Positions 32,253 through 34,585 of a stretch of DNA of 34,585 bases are shown here, one piece after another. The stretch comes from Halioglobus sp. (GTDB lineage: Bacteria > Pseudomonadota > Gammaproteobacteria > Pseudomonadales > Halieaceae): NCBI GenBank assembly GCA_013214285.1, contig JABSPW010000018.1:1-34585 (forward strand), written 5' to 3'. The position numbers and the translations under genes are program-made. Each line of letters begins with the position of its first letter. Positions within the stretch are counted from its first letter, which is position 1. A model generated the notes under the pieces. That model saw only the letters and a list, made by a program, of their open reading frames with translations, did no database searches and was not told where the DNA came from.

Positions 32253-33589
32253 GCTGTGCTACTCTTGGTTGCGCTGATTCTCTGGTGCCACTCGCCGATA
32301 CGTGCGCCCAGCGCGGCTAGATCAATGTATTTCAGCTCGCGCTGCCACATGACCGCCTCTCCTGCGATCCAGCTGTGAGTGACCTGGCTACCATTGCAGG
32401 CATACACCAGTTGCGACACAGGATTGTACACCGGTTGTGTCTCCGGGCCGCTGAGATCGACCGCTATCACGTCAGCCAGCTTGCCCACTTCCAGGCTGCC
32501 CAGCGCGTCCTCCCGGCCCAGTGCGCGGGCGCCACCGAGGGTGGCGAGGTGCAGGGCGTCGGCTGCGGGCAAAGCGGTTGCGTCGCGCCCGTGCAGCTTG
32601 GCCAACAGGGCCGCAGTCTGCATTTCTCCAAACAGGTTCAAATCATTATTACTGGCTGCGCTGTCGGTGCCGATAGCCACATTGACGCCCTTTGCCCGCA
32701 AATCACTGACCGGGCAGATACCCGAGGCAAGCTTCATATTAGACTGAGGGCAATGCACGACGTGGGCTCCTGTAGACACCAGCAGGTCGATGTCCTCGTC
32801 GATCAGTGCGGTCATGTGCACACACTGGGTGCGCGGACCGAGCAGGCCAAGCCGATGCAGTGTGCTGATCGGACGTTCTCCAGATACGTCCATTGCTTGC
32901 AGGATCTCCGCCGCAGTTTCATGGAGGTGTATGTGGATAACCGTATCCAGTTCAGAGGCCAATGTCGCGACCCTTGCCAGATCATCTTCAGCCACTGTAT
33001 AGGGTGCGTGGGGTCCGAAAACGACTGAGACCAGAGTACTGTGCTTGAACTGGTCGTGCACGGCTAGACCCTTACTGATGTACTCGTCCGTGTCGCTCGC
33101 CCACCTTGTCGGAAAATTCCACACAGGAAAGGCGATTTGGCAGCGCATGCCGAGCCGCTGCGCAGTGGCTGCGCCGACATCGGGAAACACAAACTGATCG
33201 CAAAATGTCGTGGTACCGCTGCGCACCATCTCGGCAATGGCCAGTTCCATGCCATCTGCGGCGAACTGTTCACTGGCGTGAGTCTTCTCTGCGGGCCAGA
33301 TGTGTTGCTCCAGCCAGGGCATTAGTGGGAGGTCATCAGCGTAACCACGTAACAGGCTCATGCCGGCGTGGCCGTGGCTATTGATCAATCCGGGTAGCAC
33401 TGCGTGGCTGGGTAAGTCTACGACCTCATCGGCAGCAATGCCAAGGCTCTCTGCGCGCGGTAGGATGGCACTAATGCGGTCACCGGACAGTGCAACGCTA
33501 TGGCCTTCCAGCACAACACCATAGGGTACCATGGGCACAATCCACCGCGGGTGCAGCAGGTAATCGGCTTGTATTTCTTGTGGGTTCAT
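32249..33589 (-). CDS. TRZ/ATZ-family amidohydrolase, probable 5'-methylthioadenosine / S-adenosylhomocysteine deaminase
   Basis: 446 residues. The metal-dependent amidohydrolase fold is shown by the HxH motif in INSHGHAGMSLLRGYADD, then TTFCDQFVFPD, HIHLHETAAEI, CVHMTAL and the catalytic Asp in GTDSAASNNDLNLFGEM. The C-terminal LATLGGARALGREDALGSLEVGKLADVIAVD is typical of cytosine-deaminase-like enzymes. In Pseudomonas aeruginosa the homologue at the same ubiG-linked place deaminates 5'-methylthioadenosine to methylthioinosine; function here is inferred from that. It heads the four-gene minus-strand operon. Confidence 0.92.
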   Translation of the reverse strand: MNPQEIQADYLLHPRWIVPMVPYGVVLEGHSVALSGDRISAILPRAESLGIAADEVVDLPSHAVLPGLINSHGHAGMSLLRGYADDLPLMPWLEQHIWPAEKTHASEQFAADGMELAIAEMVRSGTTTFCDQFVFPDVGAATAQRLGMRCQIAFPVWNFPTRWASDTDEYISKGLAVHDQFKHSTLVSVVFGPHAPYTVAEDDLARVATLASELDTVIHIHLHETAAEILQAMDVSGERPISTLHRLGLLGPRTQCVHMTALIDEDIDLLVSTGAHVVHCPQSNMKLASGICPVSDLRAKGVNVAIGTDSAASNNDLNLFGEMQTAALLAKLHGRDATALPAADALHLATLGGARALGREDALGSLEVGKLADVIAVDLSGPETQPVYNPVSQLVYACNGSQVTHSWIAGEAVMWQRELKYIDLAALGARIGEWHQRISATKSSTA

Positions 33590-33871
33590 GACGCTCCATT
33601 CCCTCGTCCCCCAGGCTAACGCCGATCTGGCGGTGCTCCTTTTAGGCGTCTTAGCGCAGTGGCATGCCGTCGGCGGGAGAGTATAACCTCAATTGCGCCA
33701 AAGGAGTCTCCGTGCACCGGTTTTCTGCATAAAAAATGGCGGCTGGGAGTCAGTTTCCAGTATAATTATCGATTCGACTTTTTTTACGCCGTGCGCCGTG
33801 CAATCGCCTCCCCACGAGGCCTGTTCCCAGCGAGTGCAAGCCTCTGCAGTCAGCCAAGGAAATCTTGATAA
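33590..33871. other. Divergent promoter region between the deaminase gene and gyrA
   Basis: About 280 bp without a convincing gene; two short plus-strand frames (33659-33868, 33693-33884) show no family features. It must hold the promoters of the minus-strand operon and of gyrA. The best visible element is TATAAT at 33761-33766. Confidence 0.5.
33761..33766 (+). promoter_or_regulatory. Candidate -10 element for gyrA
   Basis: A perfect TATAAT 105 bp upstream of the gyrA ATG, in an AT-rich stretch. No good -35 hexamer lies 16-18 bp upstream. Assignment rests on the -10 sequence and place only. Confidence 0.4.
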
Positions 33872-34585
33872 ATGGGTGAACTAGCCAAAGAAATATTTCC
33901 TGTAAATATCGAGGATGAGATGAAGAAGTCTTACCTCGACTACGCGATGAGTGTGATCGTGGGCAGGGCTTTGCCGGATGTGCGGGACGGGTTGAAACCG
34001 GTTCACCGCAGAGTGCTGTTCGCCATGAATGAGCTCAACAACGATTGGAACAAACCGTATAAGAAATCGGCCCGTGTGGTAGGTGATGTCATCGGCAAAT
34101 ACCATCCACATGGCGATTCGGCGGTATATGACACTATTGTGCGTATGGCGCAGCCCTTTTCTTTGCGTTATATGCTGGTGGACGGTCAAGGTAACTTTGG
34201 CTCGGTCGACGGCGACTCTGCGGCGGCCATGCGGTATACCGAAATTCGCATGCGCAAGATTGCACATGCACTGCTGGCAGACCTTGATAAAGAAACGGTG
34301 GACTTCGTTGAGAACTACGATGGTACCGAGCTCATCCCCGAGGTTTTGCCGACACGTGTGCCAAATTTACTGGTCAATGGTTCATCTGGAATTGCCGTTG
34401 GTATGGCGACCAATATTCCGCCGCATAACCTGGGAGAGGTGGTCAGCGGATGCCTAGCCCTGATTCGAGATCCGGAGCTCACTGTAGATCAGCTGATGGA
34501 GCATATTCCTGGTCCGGACTTTCCGACAGCGGGGATTATCAATGGTCGCGCGGGCATCATCCAGGCCTACCGGACAGGCCGTGGG
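33872..34585 (+). CDS. gyrA: DNA gyrase subunit A (5' part, truncated by window end)
   Basis: 238 codons are visible from the ATG at 33872, with AAGGA about 11 nt upstream. The sequence is classical Gyr[27 protein letters not shown], then the catalytic Tyr122 in AMRYTEIRM. The quinolone-resistance region [20 protein letters not shown] has Ser83 and Asp87 in E. coli numbering, that is, the susceptible wild-type residues. GyrA cuts and rejoins DNA as the A2B2 gyrase to introduce negative supercoils. The gene continues beyond the window. Confidence 0.98.
   Translation, partial: MGELAKEIFPVNIEDEMKKSYLDYAMSVIVGRALPDVRDGLKPVHRRVLFAMNELNNDWNKPYKKSARVVGDVIGKYHPHGDSAVYDTIVRMAQPFSLRYMLVDGQGNFGSVDGDSAAAMRYTEIRMRKIAHALLADLDKETVDFVENYDGTELIPEVLPTRVPNLLVNGSSGIAVGMATNIPPHNLGEVVSGCLALIRDPELTVDQLMEHIPGPDFPTAGIINGRAGIIQAYRTGRG

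Noticed and set aside
33872..34585. Quinolone-resistance mutation in gyrA
   Set aside because: Positions 83 and 87 are Ser and Asp, the susceptible residues.

Overview
The window reads as a chromosomal segment of a marine-type gammaproteobacterium. The best guess is the Cellvibrionales/Halieaceae (OM60/NOR5) neighbourhood, from gene content and order only. The supporting core blocks are yciI-yciB / PHP-yciO, scpA-scpB-rluB, yciK-mupP-ubiG-MTA deaminase and gyrA, an order I associate with Pseudomonas-like and Cellvibrio-like gammaproteobacteria. No phage, transposase, integrase, CRISPR or rRNA signal was seen.

Layout. (a) 1-9.1 kb is a nutrient-uptake locus. A POT-family peptide symporter and a saccharopine-dehydrogenase-like enzyme (running off the left edge) lie on the minus strand. 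A complete peptide-type ABC importer (lipoprotein binding protein, two permeases, double ATPase) diverges from them. (b) 9.1-13.6 kb holds three 2-oxoacid/branched-chain-type enzymes: an acetolactate-synthase-like ThDP enzyme, a LeuB-like dehydrogenase, and a convergent isopropylmalate/citramalate-synthase-like protein. (c) 13.7-16.6 kb holds accessory enzymes: a PhyH-type dioxygenase, a TylF-type O-methyltransferase and a SnoaL-like protein. (d) 16.6-19.7 kb on the minus strand holds yciB, yciI, an SH3/coiled-coil protein, a secreted cyclophilin and a divergent PdxJ; the last two overlap by 4 nt. (e) 19.8-21.3 kb is PHP phosphoesterase plus YciO-type protein on the plus strand.

(f) 21.3-27.3 kb, minus strand, is the most interesting part. 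It contains a cytochrome P450 with a Pro in place of the conserved I-helix Thr, a membrane-anchored SGNH hydrolase, and a tight cassette. The cassette is a NodU/TobZ/SxtI-type carbamoyltransferase, an SxtJ-family membrane protein and a 50-residue DUF5989/SxtK-like membrane peptide, followed 40 bp later by a second, unrelated carbamoyltransferase of the ornithine/acetylornithine fold. The block sits between yciO and scpA, genes I expect to be neighbours, and abuts a tRNA-Arg gene. The sequence supports a carbamoylation system but gives no substrate; nothing else of the saxitoxin pathway is present.

(g) 27.4-34.6 kb is conserved housekeeping: tRNA-Arg(UCG), scpA-scpB-rluB on plus, yciK-mupP-ubiG-MTA deaminase on minus with every junction overlapping, and the 5' part of gyrA with a wild-type quinolone-resistance region.

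Starts were reassigned in many places from Shine-Dalgarno-like sequences, translational coupling and family N-termini. One real gene (22310-22462) is too short for ordinary ORF cut-offs.
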